Source: Eustoma russellianum (lineage: Eukaryota; Streptophyta; Magnoliopsida; Gentianales; Gentianaceae). From it: a stretch of DNA of 64,000 bases. How positions within the stretch are numbered: the stretch's first letter is position 1; each line of letters begins with the position of its first letter. The position numbers and the translations under genes were made by a program. The notes below the pieces were generated by a model that worked only from the letters and a program-made list of their open reading frames with translations, was not told where the DNA came from and ran no database searches. Of this stretch, positions 38,501 through 53,500 are shown in pieces. Location of the stretch: contig AP025040.1 in assembly GCA_036186865.1 (NCBI GenBank), positions 46,006,321 through 46,070,320 on the forward strand, read 5' to 3'.

Positions 38501-41500
38501 TGCAGCTATATATACAGAGAGGAATAAGAGAAAGCTAACGACTATTTCTGAATATGACCTAACAGCTACTTTGCCCTCTTACTGTACATTAATCAAATAT
38601 AAAATAAACTTTGTTTGTTATTTTCTACATCTATGAATGTATGCCTTCGCACTGCCTCAAGTGTAAAACCTTTGGGTATTCTTGTGAAACCATCCATCCC
38701 AAATTAAGAGTCTTCCCACTTTAAGATCCTCTGCTTCTACATCAAGAACCCAGTTAAGAAACCTGAATGAACTGGTAAAAACACTAAATGGGTGCATAGA
38801 AGCAAAAGTGTTGAACCTAGAAATGCACAACACTTGAACAAAGATAAGGCTAAGGTAGTTGAAGGTGAGCAAGTTCTGAATGGAGAAAGGCTTACTAACC
38901 TTCCTGTTAACCCTTTTGATCATAGCTTACAAAGAAATCTACCTATGAACCAAACTTCTAAACTAATTAGATAGATTCTGATTCTACCCCTTTCATTTCC
39001 ATAACTAGTCCAAAAAAAGTTACAGCCACTTAAACAGGATGATGTGAAGCCTGATATTTCCACTAGCCCATCATATACAAGGACAAAAACGAGCACAAGC
39101 AAGAGGAGAATAAGACTAATTCAATAAGTTAGTGAAGGTGAAATAGATTGTTCTTCCTCCACCTCTGCTGCTTATTCTGAAAATGGCTTAACCTTTAAGA
39201 TTCATGATTTTGAAGTGGATAGGAGTGGTAAGAATCATAAACCCAAGTTTGGCAGACCATACCAGGGCTAGAACTACGTTTAGGCAATTGAGATCTAGTC
39301 GATACTCATCGTCTAACTATGAGCTAGACAATGCCAACCCAATCTACCTAGATAGGAGGAGTCAACCCACCGCAAAACAAGGAACAATTGTGAAGGTGAA
39401 GTCTGTTGTGACTACTGGGGAAGGCCCTAGCCCTCTTGATGCTGTGATGGCTCTTCACCAGTAGGATTTTGTGGGTTAACAGTAGTTCCTCTCTAACCAA
39501 ACACTATATCAAGAATAAGAGTATGGGTAGACACATAAGTGCCAAATCCAAAAGATGATTAGATTAGCTTGCTGGAATATAAGAGGGTTGAACTCTCACT
39601 TGAAACAAAAATAAGTTCGGAAATATGTACTTAAAAAGGAAATCGGAATAATGGCCTTGCTGAAGTCAAGGTTATGTAGCAAAACTTTCATGAATTCAGT
39701 AATAGATGTATTAGAAATTGACAAGCTACCTACAATACATTCCCTAAAAGTGTAGCTATGATTTGCATTGGTTGGAAACCAAAAATTTTTGAAGGTCAGC
39801 TGCTGCATAGTGAAGAAAATGCACACAGAGGTTTTATGATCAAGATAATTCTAGAAAAAAGTCTTAAAAAATCTCAGAAAAATCATAGAAAGCTGATCTC
39901 AGCATTATCACATATCTAGCATATCTCATAAGAGCCATAGAAATCTGATCTTAGCATTATCATATATTTATTATATCTCATAATGAAGAAATAATATTTC
40001 ATTATTTTATATGCAATCACATGTAGCTTTTCCACTAAGCTTTGTTACCAAGATAAGTTCATTCTTATTGTGGTATATGGATACAATAAAAGTAGAAGAA
40101 AGGATTTATGGCTGGCTTTAAGATACCTAAATAATCTTTATGGCTACCAACCCTGGATTATCATGTGGGATTTTCAACATAATCCTGGATTGCAGATGGA
40201 AAAATGGTAAAAATACGGTCGATAAGAATGCTATCAAGGAGTTTACTGAGTGGATTCAATACATGGATATTTACAAAATCTCTTCTAAAGGTTTTGAATT
40301 TAATTGGTCCAGTAAAAGAGATGAGGACAAGAGAATTTACACTAGAATTGAAAACATATTCCTTAATGAACATTGGAATAGTAAGTTTTTAAACTACCAA
40401 CTAGACTGTGAAGCTCATGAAAGCTACGTAAGCTCTAGAATAGGCCCAGCTACAAGCCATGGAAGATTGTAGTGACAGCCTGAAGCAGCAAACTAAAAAG
40501 AATGCCTTAGATACCTACATTAGGCTGGTAGACTTTGTGGAAACCTTTTACAAAGAGAAAGCTAAGATTAAATAGATGAAAGGGAGGGATGGAAACACAA
40601 ACTTTTTGCACAGATCTGTCAAGTCCCATATAGCTAGGAATAAGATTTTGAGGCTACAAGATGATAATGAAATCATGATTAATGACTATGATTTTGTGAA
40701 GAAAATACCTACTACTTTCTTTGAGACCCTCCTTACTTAACCCAACCCAACCCCTTCCTTTCTCGAAAGCTGTTATGGGAGATCTTTAACAGAAGCTCAG
40801 GTTTCAACTTTGTGGTTCAAGTAACCCTTAAGGAAATGAAAATTGCCTGTTCTCCATGAGAGGTGACAATGCGGTTGACCCTGATCAGTTCACTGTTGAA
40901 TTTTTTTAAGTCCAACTTGGGCTTGATTGGTGATGAGTTCACTGTTGAATTTTTTCAAGTCCAACTTGGGTGCATCTATTGTCTTGAATCAGCCCTGTTA
41001 CATATGCATTGGGTATTTAACGTTTTTCAGCATGCCATCTGAAGGATCACAGAGTATCTAGGTCTGTTTTGTCCAAACAACAGCTGCCCAAGATGGTTAT
41101 GCCACAGAACTGAACTTGCACTTCTCATCGAGAAGTACCAGAAAGCTATTGTCTGGCAGTCGTCCCCTTGAACGGTAGGAACACCATGGCATGAGTGAAC
41201 AAAACTCTATTTCCTCATTTAAGCCCTGCTATAGGGCTTGAGCTACCAGTCAATTATGCATTCTTTCTTATTTTTCTTTTCTTTTTGGGTAAATGAGAAT
41301 TGTAGTATGCAATATAAACTTGTGAATTGCCTTAGCTATTTTCAAAATGGAGAAATGTCTCCTCATAACTGCCCAAGCAAACTATCTCCATTAACAGACC
41401 CTGGTGCAAAAATGTTAGGATCAAAACAGCAATTAAAAGCAATGAGCAATCTGTTCTTTCTAATTCGTCTCCTACCGCTAACATAGAGACTGATATTTTT

Positions 41501-44500
41501 AAGATTTTCTAAGCGTAAATCTGCTTTTTGTTCGTACACTTATCAACTTAGAGAAACAATCTATTATTCCTCTCCTACCAAATACTATAGACAATCGTGA
41601 CAAAAGAGTAATAACAGGTAGTTCTGGGTTTCTAAGACTCTATGAGTTGCCCGATTGCATTGAACGATATCGTGTCATGGAAATTATCGATATTTGCTTT
41701 GTATAAACCTGAGTATAACAACAACACTCAAGCTTTTCTTGGAATCGTATATATGGATCAATCATTTCTCTTGCGCTTTATGTATTTATTTGTTTGTTTG
41801 TTTGAGTCGTACATAAATCTAGGGAAGGCCTTAGAGCAATTGGCAAGGTTGCGCTTTGTGACATTGAGGTCACGGGTTCCAGATGCGAAAACAGCCTCTT
41901 ATACAAAGTGTAGGGTAAACTGCGTACATCAGATCGCGGAGCGATCCGGCCCCTCCTTGGATCCTGCGCAAACGAGGGAGGCTAGTGAATCTGGAACGCC
42001 CTTTTAGTCGTAGCTAAATCATATCCTCTTTGTGTGCCTTTTAATACCTATTGTATAGTATGTGCCTTTAAAATACGCCTATTTCAAAAATATCATATCA
42101 TCTCAACCGTGATACCGGTCTAAGTACCTAAAATTCTCATTTAAATCTTATACCATCTAAATTGCCTAAATAAACCAACTGTCTCCAATGTGCTCTATCA
42201 CTGACCATATGCTCTGGAATTGTCATATAAGTTATACCCTTTTTTTTATTGTCTCTCAATGTCTTCTTTGGTCTCTCTCATGTTTAAAATGCATCTGATT
42301 CATTGTCTCGCACCATATAAGATGTGTATTTGCAGGACGTCTTTGCACATGTGCATATAACCTGACTATAAACAAAAAAATTGCCCTAGAATAAGACCAT
42401 GCGAAGAATAAATGTTCTCTGTTCTCCTCCTAACATGGCTTCAACAAGGCTCTCTTTGGCTTTAGAACTAGATTATGGATGGCAAGTTTTTTGTACATTT
42501 TGGTCCTTCTTTCAGTTTTAGGCCTAGAGCCTCCCATGGCCTTTACTGCTTGGGTTTTGCATTGCTCCTTATTATTAGGCTCGGCCTAATGGTTAGCAAA
42601 TGTATAGTGAACAATTGACTATGATACAGTCTATTATAGTGGCTACCTATTTTGTATAGCTTGACTATAGTTGAAATTTCAATTACAAAAATAAAAAATA
42701 AAAATGGCTTCAGCTCCCTCCTTTAATCTCCTCTTTCATGGATTCACTGCGTTTCTGTTCCGAAACACTCTTCGGATGCCGTGAATCAAACAATAATGAT
42801 GTGGAGCTCCCTTGGCCGATAGCTCTTTTGATATAGGGATTGTGAAGTCTTCTTGGTTGTCAGTTTCTAACACATCCATGGATTTGCTGCCTCTGCCTTC
42901 ACTTGCCAAATTGACCTGCAGTTCAGTGTTAACTCTCACCGTCCCTTACGCGAAATTGCTGGTTATGTGACTATATTAAATTTTGAACAGCTTCATTACA
43001 TATTTTTGTTCATTTTGATGCAGCTGCATGGGTTAGCTTGTGAACTTCAGTAGGTTAAGGAGTAAAATGATTGTTAAAGTCACGAGTTTTATAGTAGAAA
43101 AGGAATATTAATCTGCCGTTCATCCTTTAACTGTGATTTGCTTTTCGTGTGGATAGGTGCACTCGCATCTCATGGCAACCAGTCGGACCACAACTATGAA
43201 TTGATGTCTATGTTTTTATCTTTTTTGTCTTTGCTTTCCTGTTGGAATAAACATAGTAGCATTAACTAAGTGGCTGGAAACAGGTGCTTGAGCCATCTTC
43301 CTGAAGCCGTTGGGAAGAACTCTGCCCATTTTGACCTTTCTATGGCTAGATCGCAAGTTGCTGAGGCAATGGCTTGTGAAGACTTGCTAGTTTTTCATTT
43401 ACAAGAACTTATCGCCCTTGCTTACCAGGTACACATATGTTGACTATATATACTAGAAATTATATGATTACTCCTTGAGATTATTCTTGAACTGGTTTTA
43501 CATCTTGCAGATAAGTACCATACAATTTGAGAACATGCGGCCTATTGGTGTGGCACTTTTGAGCACCATTGTAGACAAGGTATTGTTCGCATGTAATAGA
43601 GATATCCTAAGTTCGACCTTAGGTCTGTTTTTTGTGTTGCCTTTTTTTTTTTGTATGTGAGAATCTGGCTAATGGAATGGTTTCATTACCTCACTCTGGG
43701 CCACAACCTTGGCCGTTTGTTCAGGGTTATTTGGATGTCCATCTTGTAAAAATTTTCTTAATCCGGTAGTGTAGTTAGATTGGTCCACATTTCACGAGTT
43801 AAGCCTTTGCTCTGTCTTTTTGGTATCAAGAAACTTGCATCAATGCTATCATCCTACAACTTGTGGAATTTTCTTTTCTCTTTCTTGGCTTTCAAAAAGT
43901 AGTTATCTGAAACGTTTTTCCTTTCACTTACTGAGATCTAATCTTGCCTTACAGTTTGAAATGATAGCCGATCCAGATCTCCCTGGGCACCTTCTTCTTC
44001 AACAATATCAGGTCAGCCTTGTTCTAACAACACCGGTCTATTAAAATCTTTTGGTTCATCTAACAATTAATGGATGTTTACCAATGTGCATGGCATGTGT
44101 TCTCAGTTTTGTGCATAGGATGATACTGTTATCTTGGTGAACAGGCTCAATTATTGTCGGCAGTTCGAACTGCCTTGGACTCATCATCAGGCCCTACTCT
44201 TCTGGACTCGGGATTACAGCTGGCTACGAAGGTTCACTATTTATCCATTTGTTCATCACCAATTCTTTTTCGTGGGATTTGATTGGTACCTGGAATTTCA
44301 GATATTGACAAGTGGAGTTATTAGTCGAGATCAAGTTGCCGTGAAGCGAATATTTTCACTGATTTCACGCCCACTGGATGATTTCAATGGCCTCTATTTC
44401 CCATCATACGCAGAATGGGTTTCTTCCAAGGTTATTTAGTGTTTTCCATGGGTTTTGTATGAAGGAAGAATATGGTTATTATATTGTGAATTGAGGAATT

Positions 44501-47500
44501 ATTATTCATCTATTTAAAATCAATACACAAGTTTGTGCCCTTTTTGTGGAGGCAATATACAAACCTCTAACGGCTGAAAGGTTCTAACGGCTACTTTCCT
44601 AGAACTGTCGACGACTATAATCTGTCAAGCGGTGGATTTTTTTATCCTTATTTGACCTTAGAAATGATTGCTTAAACTAGTATATGATCTATTTATATTT
44701 GTATGTATATAGGTGTATACTCTATGTGTGATAATATGTGTATTTACATATGTATTTTTTATGTATTTTTACAGCCCCTTCAAGGTTAGTGTATATGTTT
44801 ATGCAACCGAATCTAGCCATCAATGTCTGTAATATCCTTGTAGAGACTGGTGTAATTATTAGTTGAAGACACATGTACAAAACTAATAGATTTCAACCTT
44901 AAGATGTTTATTAGTAGGATTATGTATAAATTGACTTATAAAACTCATTGCATAGCATGTATCAGGTCTGATATGAGATAAGTAAATCAATTTTTCTACT
45001 AATCTTTGTTAACTTAACTTGTCTACAGATATTTTATCCCACAATTTTCTAGGTTTGTGTACTGGTTCAATTGGTGCGAGTGTAGGCTTACACCCATTCA
45101 CCTGTAATAAGTTCATAATGTACTTTTTTGTGATCTATTCATCCGAATTTTGGTTCTACCCTATTCTATACGTTAAAAAAAACACCACAGATTGGTTGTA
45201 TTAACATAGTATCTTAGCCATGTGGTTATCTAAGGTTGGCACTAGCCTAATATGCATATTGTAAGCCACCTTAACCAGTTGTGTGACTATAGGTGTCCAG
45301 ACAATGGTACATTTTGTAATTTTGCCAATTTGGCCTATATATCGAAATTTAAATAAAAAAGTGTATATTCTATGTGGGATGATATGTGTATTTAATGTAT
45401 ATTTTCCTATGTATTTCTACATTAAATTTATCATGTGTGTCTATACCATAGATGAGATTTCAATGTTGAAGAGGCATAAGGATGGTTGTTTCCTTTTCCC
45501 CCTTTCTTTCCAGATAAAAGTAAGACTTTTGGCTGCTCATGCATCTCTGAAATGTTATGCTTATGGATTCTTGAAGAGAGAAGAAAACCAGCTTCCTGAG
45601 GAAATTCAAGCTTTATTGCCATTATTTTCAAAAAATTCGGATGTTTTATGTGTATACTGGTTATCTGTACTGAAGGACTATTTCTATATCTGCTGCGGTG
45701 CACACCCTAAAAAAGAGGTGAGCTTAGATTCTAGAGAATTGCAGAATTGAAAGCTAGCATTTTCTATGTGCTGACCCTTTGATATTCTACCTGCTTTTCG
45801 TATACAGTGGAAACACTTCCTTGAAGGGGTCCAATCTTCGTTAGTATCATGTAAGTTGCAGCCGTGCCTAGAAGAAGCTTGGCCAGTTATCCTACAAGCA
45901 CTGGTGCTCGATGCTGCCCCAGAAATTTTTGTTCCAAATGGAACTCCAGTGGCCAAAAACAGACCTTTTATATCTGATTATTCGATGGTTGAGTTGAGCT
46001 CTAAGAATTATCGTTTTCTGTGGGGATTTTGTTTATTAGCTCTATTCCAGGGGCAGGATGTTGGCCGTAATGAACATATAATACCAATGTGTTCAGAGTC
46101 CAAACTCAGTGACCTCTTCGAAGATACAAATGCATTATGTTCAAAGTTGTACGAAATTGTTTTACCTGTCATCCAATCTATCATTTTGGGTAGATTTTTC
46201 ACTGCTGGATTTGTCACTATGGATGCCTGTACAGAATTCTTACAGGTGAAGAGCTTTGTGGCTTTATTTATTTATCCTGTTTATTCTTCCTCTTTTCTTT
46301 CTGTTAGAGTCTGTAGTTAACAAAGCTCAGAGGTTTTTTTCTCGTGCTGTGTTCCTTGATTTTCTGCTTCACTAGTCAGTTTTCCTTTGTTAGATAACTT
46401 CATTTGGTGTAGTGCTTTTTTTTTTTACTTATTCCATTTTAAAGCTTGCAGGTCAGTTCATACTCTGTTTTCATGGACAATTCTTGGGACAGTCTTGTTT
46501 TGCCGGTTCTGTTAAAGGTGATTTTTCTTATTGTCTCTCTCATCTACTATAAATTTAGTTGCGCAAAGCCGATTGACCTTGGAAATGTGTTCTGGTGGCG
46601 GCATATTTCAAGGGGATGTAGGTAATGAATCTGTTCTTTGAAGTAAATACTAGGATATATAACATGAAAGATCCAAAGCAGAAAGAGTCGTGGTAGTGAA
46701 TTATTGGTTGATAGTAAAATTTTTATTTGGTTTTATATACTTTCTTTTACTCATAATATGCGTTTTTCAATGACAATTTGATATTTCCTGGAACCTTGAC
46801 CAGCTGATTTCTCGACTGTGATGGTGTTCCTTTTCGTGTGTTCCTTCAACAGGTTTTGCAAGAGTGTCCAGAGGATTTTCTGTGTACAGAGAGTTTTTCA
46901 TCCTTGGCAGCAGAACTTTGTTCAGCATTTCTGTTTAAATACTTTGGAAGGTGTCTCTCTTTAAATTGTAATGTAATTTTAGTTCGACTACTCAGCTTGT
47001 ACAAGTGATCCTCATGAGTTTCGGCTGTAACTATAGCTCCTGTTTATTTTTTTTGTTGGAAATGTTCAGTGGTGATGCAACTTCTTCATTCCATCCAAAC
47101 TGCGAGAACTTCGTACCTCTCTCGCTTACTACTGCAGTTACGCTTCTCAGACGAAGTGGCTTGAAGGTGGTGGTTTCAAAAATTAAACCTGTTATTACAT
47201 GGAATAGTAAACTTACACATATATATGTAATATGTGTGTTTGTGTCTGTGTCTGCGGGGGTGCGTGTGTGTGTATACCACGACATTGAGGACGTACTTGT
47301 GTATATTTCATATATACGTTGCTAATTAATTGTAATGGCTTCTCTTGCAGGTGCAGTTAAAATTCTTATTGGCTCTTCTTTTCATTGGTTGCACGTTCAC
47401 TGCAGAGTCGTCAACAGAATTGCGCCTCTCAAGGGCTAATGACTTTTTTCAATCGGTCATTTATTTGGTGTTAGAGCACATTCAGGGTGAGCAACTAATT

Positions 47501-50500
47501 AAACTCTAAATATCGTTCTTGCGCTTTTCTTATTAGGATTTTTCAAATCGTCTAAAGATCTATCCATGAACCTCCAGTCCCTTACCCCTGTTTCTTTTCT
47601 CCTCTCCGTGGCATTTATTTACCAAATACTGAGTGCCTCAATATAAAATTTGAAAAAATTTAGATGATACAGCAGTTCTAATTTGTAAACTGCTCCTCTT
47701 GATCGAAAATTGAAAAAAAAAAAGCTATAGCTAATGAAGGCGGCGGCAATACGTCTTTTGATTGTTAGGTGGAATATTCCGTACCCGAATCATCAAGGGT
47801 AGCTTCTTTTATGAGACTCTGTGTTTTATGTGTATAAATAACAAACACAGCGAAAAAACCGTAAGTCTAGCCGTTCAACAATATTTTTTCTACCTTTGAT
47901 ATTCGAGTTTGAATCTCCTCTCCAACAACAACAACAATATTCAAGCCTCTTTCTCACTATGTGGGATCGGTTCTATGGATCAATTATTTCTCTTGCACAT
48001 TAGCCTAAATCATACCCTCTTTGTGTCTCTTAATACATAATGCATAATATGCGTCTTTAGTATACGCCTCTTTCAAGAAATATCATATCATCTTAACCGT
48101 AATTTCGGTCTAACTACCAAAAAATTCTCACTTAAATCTTACCATCTACATGACATCACGTACACGAATCAACTGTGTCTATTATGCTCTATCACTGACC
48201 ATATGCTCACCAATTGTCACATAAGTAATTTCTTTCCTTATTGTCTCTCTCTATGTTTTTTTATTAAAAAAGGACAAACACAGAGAGAGACACACACACA
48301 CACATATATATATATGCACACACATACATATGTATGTATACATATGTATGTATGTATATTATATTTATATTTACACGCACACATACATATATAAGTGCAA
48401 TTGGGTAACAAATATCATGCGTGTATTTTTATGGAAAATTTTAACCTGATCATGGCGCAACATTATAAATAAATAAATAAACATATATATATGTGTCAAT
48501 ATGTAGGTATATATATGTGTGTTTATCTTTGTGTGTTTGTGCATATATGTATGCATATATATCTATATATGTATGTGTGTGTGTGTGCGTGTGTATATAT
48601 ATGTATGTATATATATACATATATACATACACATATATAACAACACTCAAGCTTTTTTTTCCACTGTATGGGGTCGGCTATGTGGATCAATCGTTTCTCT
48701 TTCGCTTTATTTGTTTGATATTTTAGTCATGATCTAAACCCTACCCTCTTTATGTGTCTCCTAATTCTTAATGTAGTATCGGTTACATGAATCAACTGTC
48801 TCTATTATGTTCTATCGCTGACTATATGCTCACTAATTATCATATAAGTCATATCTTTCCTTATTGTCTCTTTTCATGTCCTCTTTGGTCTCCTTCTCAT
48901 ATGTTTAACATGCACCTTATTTATTGTCTCACGCCGACTAACATGTGGACGCCTTTGCACATGCTCATACCATCTTACTCCAACTTTCTCCTTATTTGCT
49001 CATTTCTTATTTTATCCTTGTATGTCTACACATCCATCTTAACATTCTTATTTATGTCACTCGCATCCTTTGTTCATTCTCATGATTGACTATCCAACAT
49101 TCAGCTTCGTACGACAGTGCAGGTCTTACTGTCGTCTTGTAAAACTTTTTTTAAGTTTTAAAGTTACTTTCCTATCATAAAGAAGACTTGACATACTTCT
49201 CCACTTTAGCCATCCATATGTGTGTGTGTATATGCATCTATGTGTGTATGTACATAAATGGATCTTCTGTTATGACCAATCACCACTTTCAAGGTCTTTC
49301 CTCTGATGTGTGACTTATTGGACCACTAGTCAATCCATTTACAACACAAAACTTCTCGGAGTGCTACTCATGTTTGGCGCATGTAAACCTTATGTTATGT
49401 TCCTTTTAGCTTTACTGTATAACCTCAAGTTGGTTGATGATTATAGTAAGGGGGTCAGCAGCCCCCCCCCCCCCCCCACATACACACACATCTTCCTGAA
49501 CTTTTAATGAAGAAAAATTTATGTATTGTTTCAAAATTTTGATTTACGAGTGAAAAATATAGAAAATATAAGTATATAGATTTCAACATAATAAAACCCA
49601 TGTTCCTTTCAACTGTCTACTAAATTAATCAATTATCTTGAGATTTGTTCTAAATTGTGAAAAATAATTTGATGATATATTAAAAGAAGAAGTTTTTTAG
49701 GACAGTTGCAATTCTACTTAATTACATTAACTTTATATTGTGTTTATTAAATTGGCTTGGCTTCTATATCCGTCATAAAATGTGTCTATTAACTTTTTAA
49801 AACAAGCAAGTTTGATTTTGGATTGATCCCCATTAGTCTAGACTATGGCTCTCTATTGCCCCTTAGTGACAAACTTTTGTCATATTTTCAGAAAATTTTA
49901 GAACAGCAAGAAGGTTGGGAGAATATAAAAGCTACTTGTCTGAGTATTAGTTTGTCCAGTAAACTACACATTCATGGACTACGGATCCAATTCGTCTAAC
50001 CAAGTTTTTTAAACTCAAAATAGACATGTTTATTATATTTGCATGGTTTCATCCTTCACATTTGCAGCTACAGATTTACGCTATGGAACAAGAGAGATTA
50101 GTATATATAAGCTCAAAATCTCCTGTGCTTGAGTTATGCTTGGATATGAATAAATTTTGTTGACTTGATTCATTGTAGGATCATCCTCCTTATACTGATG
50201 TTTGATTTATTTCTTGGAAGTACCTTTTTTGCGATTGCTTATAGATTCTTTCTTAACAGATACATCTGAGTTGGCTGTTGATGGTATCTGTCTACTATTA
50301 AGAGTATCTCAGGCTTGTCTACGTTCATCCACTAGTTTAAGTTATGAATGCGTACAAAGGATTCACAAACTCGATGATAAAAGATCCAACATGCAGACAT
50401 TGCTGAAGATGAAGCTTGTGTTTTCTCTTGAGCACATTATTTCTGTTACTATCATGGCTTTTGAGGCTACCCATTTTGTTCAGGAGCAAAGACTAAATGT

Positions 50501-53500
50501 TGCGTTGTCTTCTGTTCTGCGACACAGCAAGCACTGTTTCGAAGTTGTTCTTCGTGACTCGGATATACAGGTACCTGATCTACTGTCGCTGTTTAGTTGA
50601 TAGACCCTCGTTTATTGCTTAGTGTGAGTTTTCTTGTGTAGGTCCAGGCAATTGGACTGCAAGTACTGAGGACTTTGTTAGCGAAGGGAGGCACTAAAAG
50701 AAGTAACTTTTTGTTAGTCTTTGTTGGTGAGCTTGTAGAAGAGATTCTTCTCTTGAATCAGAGATATCTGGAGGTAATCCTTTTTCTTTGGTTGTTAAGG
50801 TTCCGTCTTTTGTATCAGAGCTTATTTAGGTAAATCATATCTAATATGATGATTTGTGGTACAGAGACCTGTAACAAGGGAACCAGTGGCAATGGTTGGT
50901 GAGTGTTTGCAAATTCTGATGCTTCTGCAAGCACTGCCAAAGTCTAGTGAATCCCAGAAATGTTTTATGAATATTCTTCTGGAAGCGATTGTCATGGTTT
51001 TCACAGGATCGAAGGATGCTTACTCGCAGGTATTAGCAATCATTTTTGCTTGATTTAGTGGCCTTTTACTTGTTTCTTTTTGGATTCACTACTTTGGAGC
51101 CTCTTGTCTCGTCTAGGACGTTATTGAACTGAGAAGCACAACTATGAAACTTGTTGCACAACTTGCCCAAAGTCCAACTTCAGCAGCTCATTTTAAGGAG
51201 GTGTTGCTGGAAATGCCAATTGTGCGAAGGCAACAATTTCAGGTGTGCTTATGTTTTTGTTTAACTCAGTCTGGTCGAATTTTTGACTTGTGGATTCTAA
51301 GATAAAATGGTGTAAAACTTTGTAAAACTTTTCTATCTCTCCTACGAGTAATGAACTAATCTATCTACGGCTTATTTGGTCCACTTTTAAACGTAATCAA
51401 GTGTTCATCTCTTTTTATTTGAAAAATGTATTAGTCACTATAAAGTCATACGCTACTGCGAAATCTAAACTTGCTATTGTGAAATCTAAAATTGATCTTC
51501 TTTCATCATTCTTGTTTCCAAAATCAAATCCATTTGTGTCACTTTAATCCTTATTCTCTTTATCTGCACATCTATTTAAATCTCCTCCTATAAAGATATT
51601 TTCACCTATTGGAATTTCACGCACTGCGTCTTCTAAATCTTCACAAAATTGAACATTTATAGCCTCATATAAATCAACTTGAGTAGTAAAGTAATTGAGA
51701 GCAGAAAATGTATTTCGTATATAACAGGATAGCTGTACAAAATGGCTACTTTTAACCTTGAGTAGATGCTGAGTAAATGCTGGATAACTATAGTATCTAT
51801 AAGTATGGAAACAATTAAAAAAAATAGAATCAACAAGGTTCCTTTAATTTAGAAAGTAACTACTACTAATTAGTATCTTTCTAGGATATTGTTTGTGGTT
51901 CTTTCCTTCTATTCCGATTTTTTGGATACTTCTCAAGCTTGACTGTAGATACTGATACACCAAGCTTAGATAATAACGCTTGAAAGACTTTGATAGAGAC
52001 TGGGTGAGGAGATCAGCCGATTGTTTCTTTGTAGAAATATACTCCAGGTTGATAGTTTGTCTTCTATCTTTTCTTGCATGAAGTGTCTGTCGACTTCCAC
52101 ATGATTGGACTTGTCGTGGTGAATCGGGTTTTCAGCTATATGGATAGCATATATGTTATCACGGTATACTTAGATTAGATTGTTTAATGTTTCTCCAAGT
52201 TCGCTTAGGACCCTATATAACCACATTCCTTCACATACTCCAAATGCCAACGCTCTTAGTTTTGCTTCTGAACTACTTTTTGCCACAACTGCTTGCTTCT
52301 TACCTCTCCATGTAATCGAATTTTCTCATACGTAAGTGAAGTATCCAGTCATTGACCTTCTGTCTATCTTAGAGATAGCCCAATCAGCTTCTGTATAAAC
52401 AGTTATAGATCTATCTTCTGATAAAATGTAATCCCTGACCTGGTGACCCCTTCAAGTAGCTGAGAATTCTCATAGCAGCTTTAAAGTACTCATTAGTAGG
52501 TTCTTACATGACTTGGTTAATAAAACTCACTGCATAACCAATGTCAGGTTTAGTGTGTGACAAGTATATTAGCTTGCATACTAATCTTTGGAATCTTACT
52601 TTATCATTAGGTATTTTATCACCTATTTCTTTAGATTGATATCCTAGTTCAACAGGAGTTGGAGCACGTTTATAAACATGCTTCTCTGTTTCTGTTAGTA
52701 AATCAAGGGTATACTTTCTTTGCGATATACTCATTCCTTTTCTATTTCTGGTTACTTCTATTCCCAGAAAGTATTTGAGTTGTATAAGGTCTTTGACTTG
52801 AAACTGTTTCGACAGTAGCCTCTTAATCTTGTTTATGCTTTGTTTATGGCTTGATAAATTGGATGTGCTTCTTATATTATGCATTAGCAGTTGATCGACA
52901 CGTAATTTTCATTATGGGTCATCGGAAAACAACTTTTGTGTGTTTTTAAAACATGAGTATGGTTGCGTACATCCGCCCCCCTCCCTGTCATAGCGGGAGA
53001 CTCTAAGGCAATAGGGTAATGTTGTTGTTGTATTATATCATCAGCATACACAATTAAAACTGTAACTTTTTTGGAGTCATATGTGTGAATAGTGGGTGAT
53101 CACTGTGACAATGTTGAAAAATCTGTCCTTTTACAACACTTTTAAACTTTTGAAACCACATTCTAGGAGACTATTTCAGGCCATAGAATGATCTATTGTG
53201 TTTGCACACCATGCCACTGTTAGTCTCATTCTTAAAACATGGTGGGAAGCTCATGTAAACCTCTTCGTGAAATTCTCCGTTTAAAAATGCGTTCTTAATA
53301 TCAAGTTGATACAAATCCCAATCAAGATTTATAACTAACGAAAATATTATTTTTATTTTATTTAGTTTTGCAACATGGGCAAAAGTTTCTAAGTAATCTA
53401 TTCCATAGGTTTGAGTAAAGCCTCTAGCCACTAGTCTAGCCTTGTACCTATTAAGAGTTCCACCAGAGTTATAATTAACTGTGAATATCCACTTACACCA

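Noticed and set aside
42736..42939. Minus-strand 67-codon frame near exon 20
   Set aside because: No similarity or repeat match; length is expected by chance in intron sequence.
48371..48737. Four overlapping open frames on both strands
   Set aside because: All come from the compound CA/TA/GTAT microsatellite.
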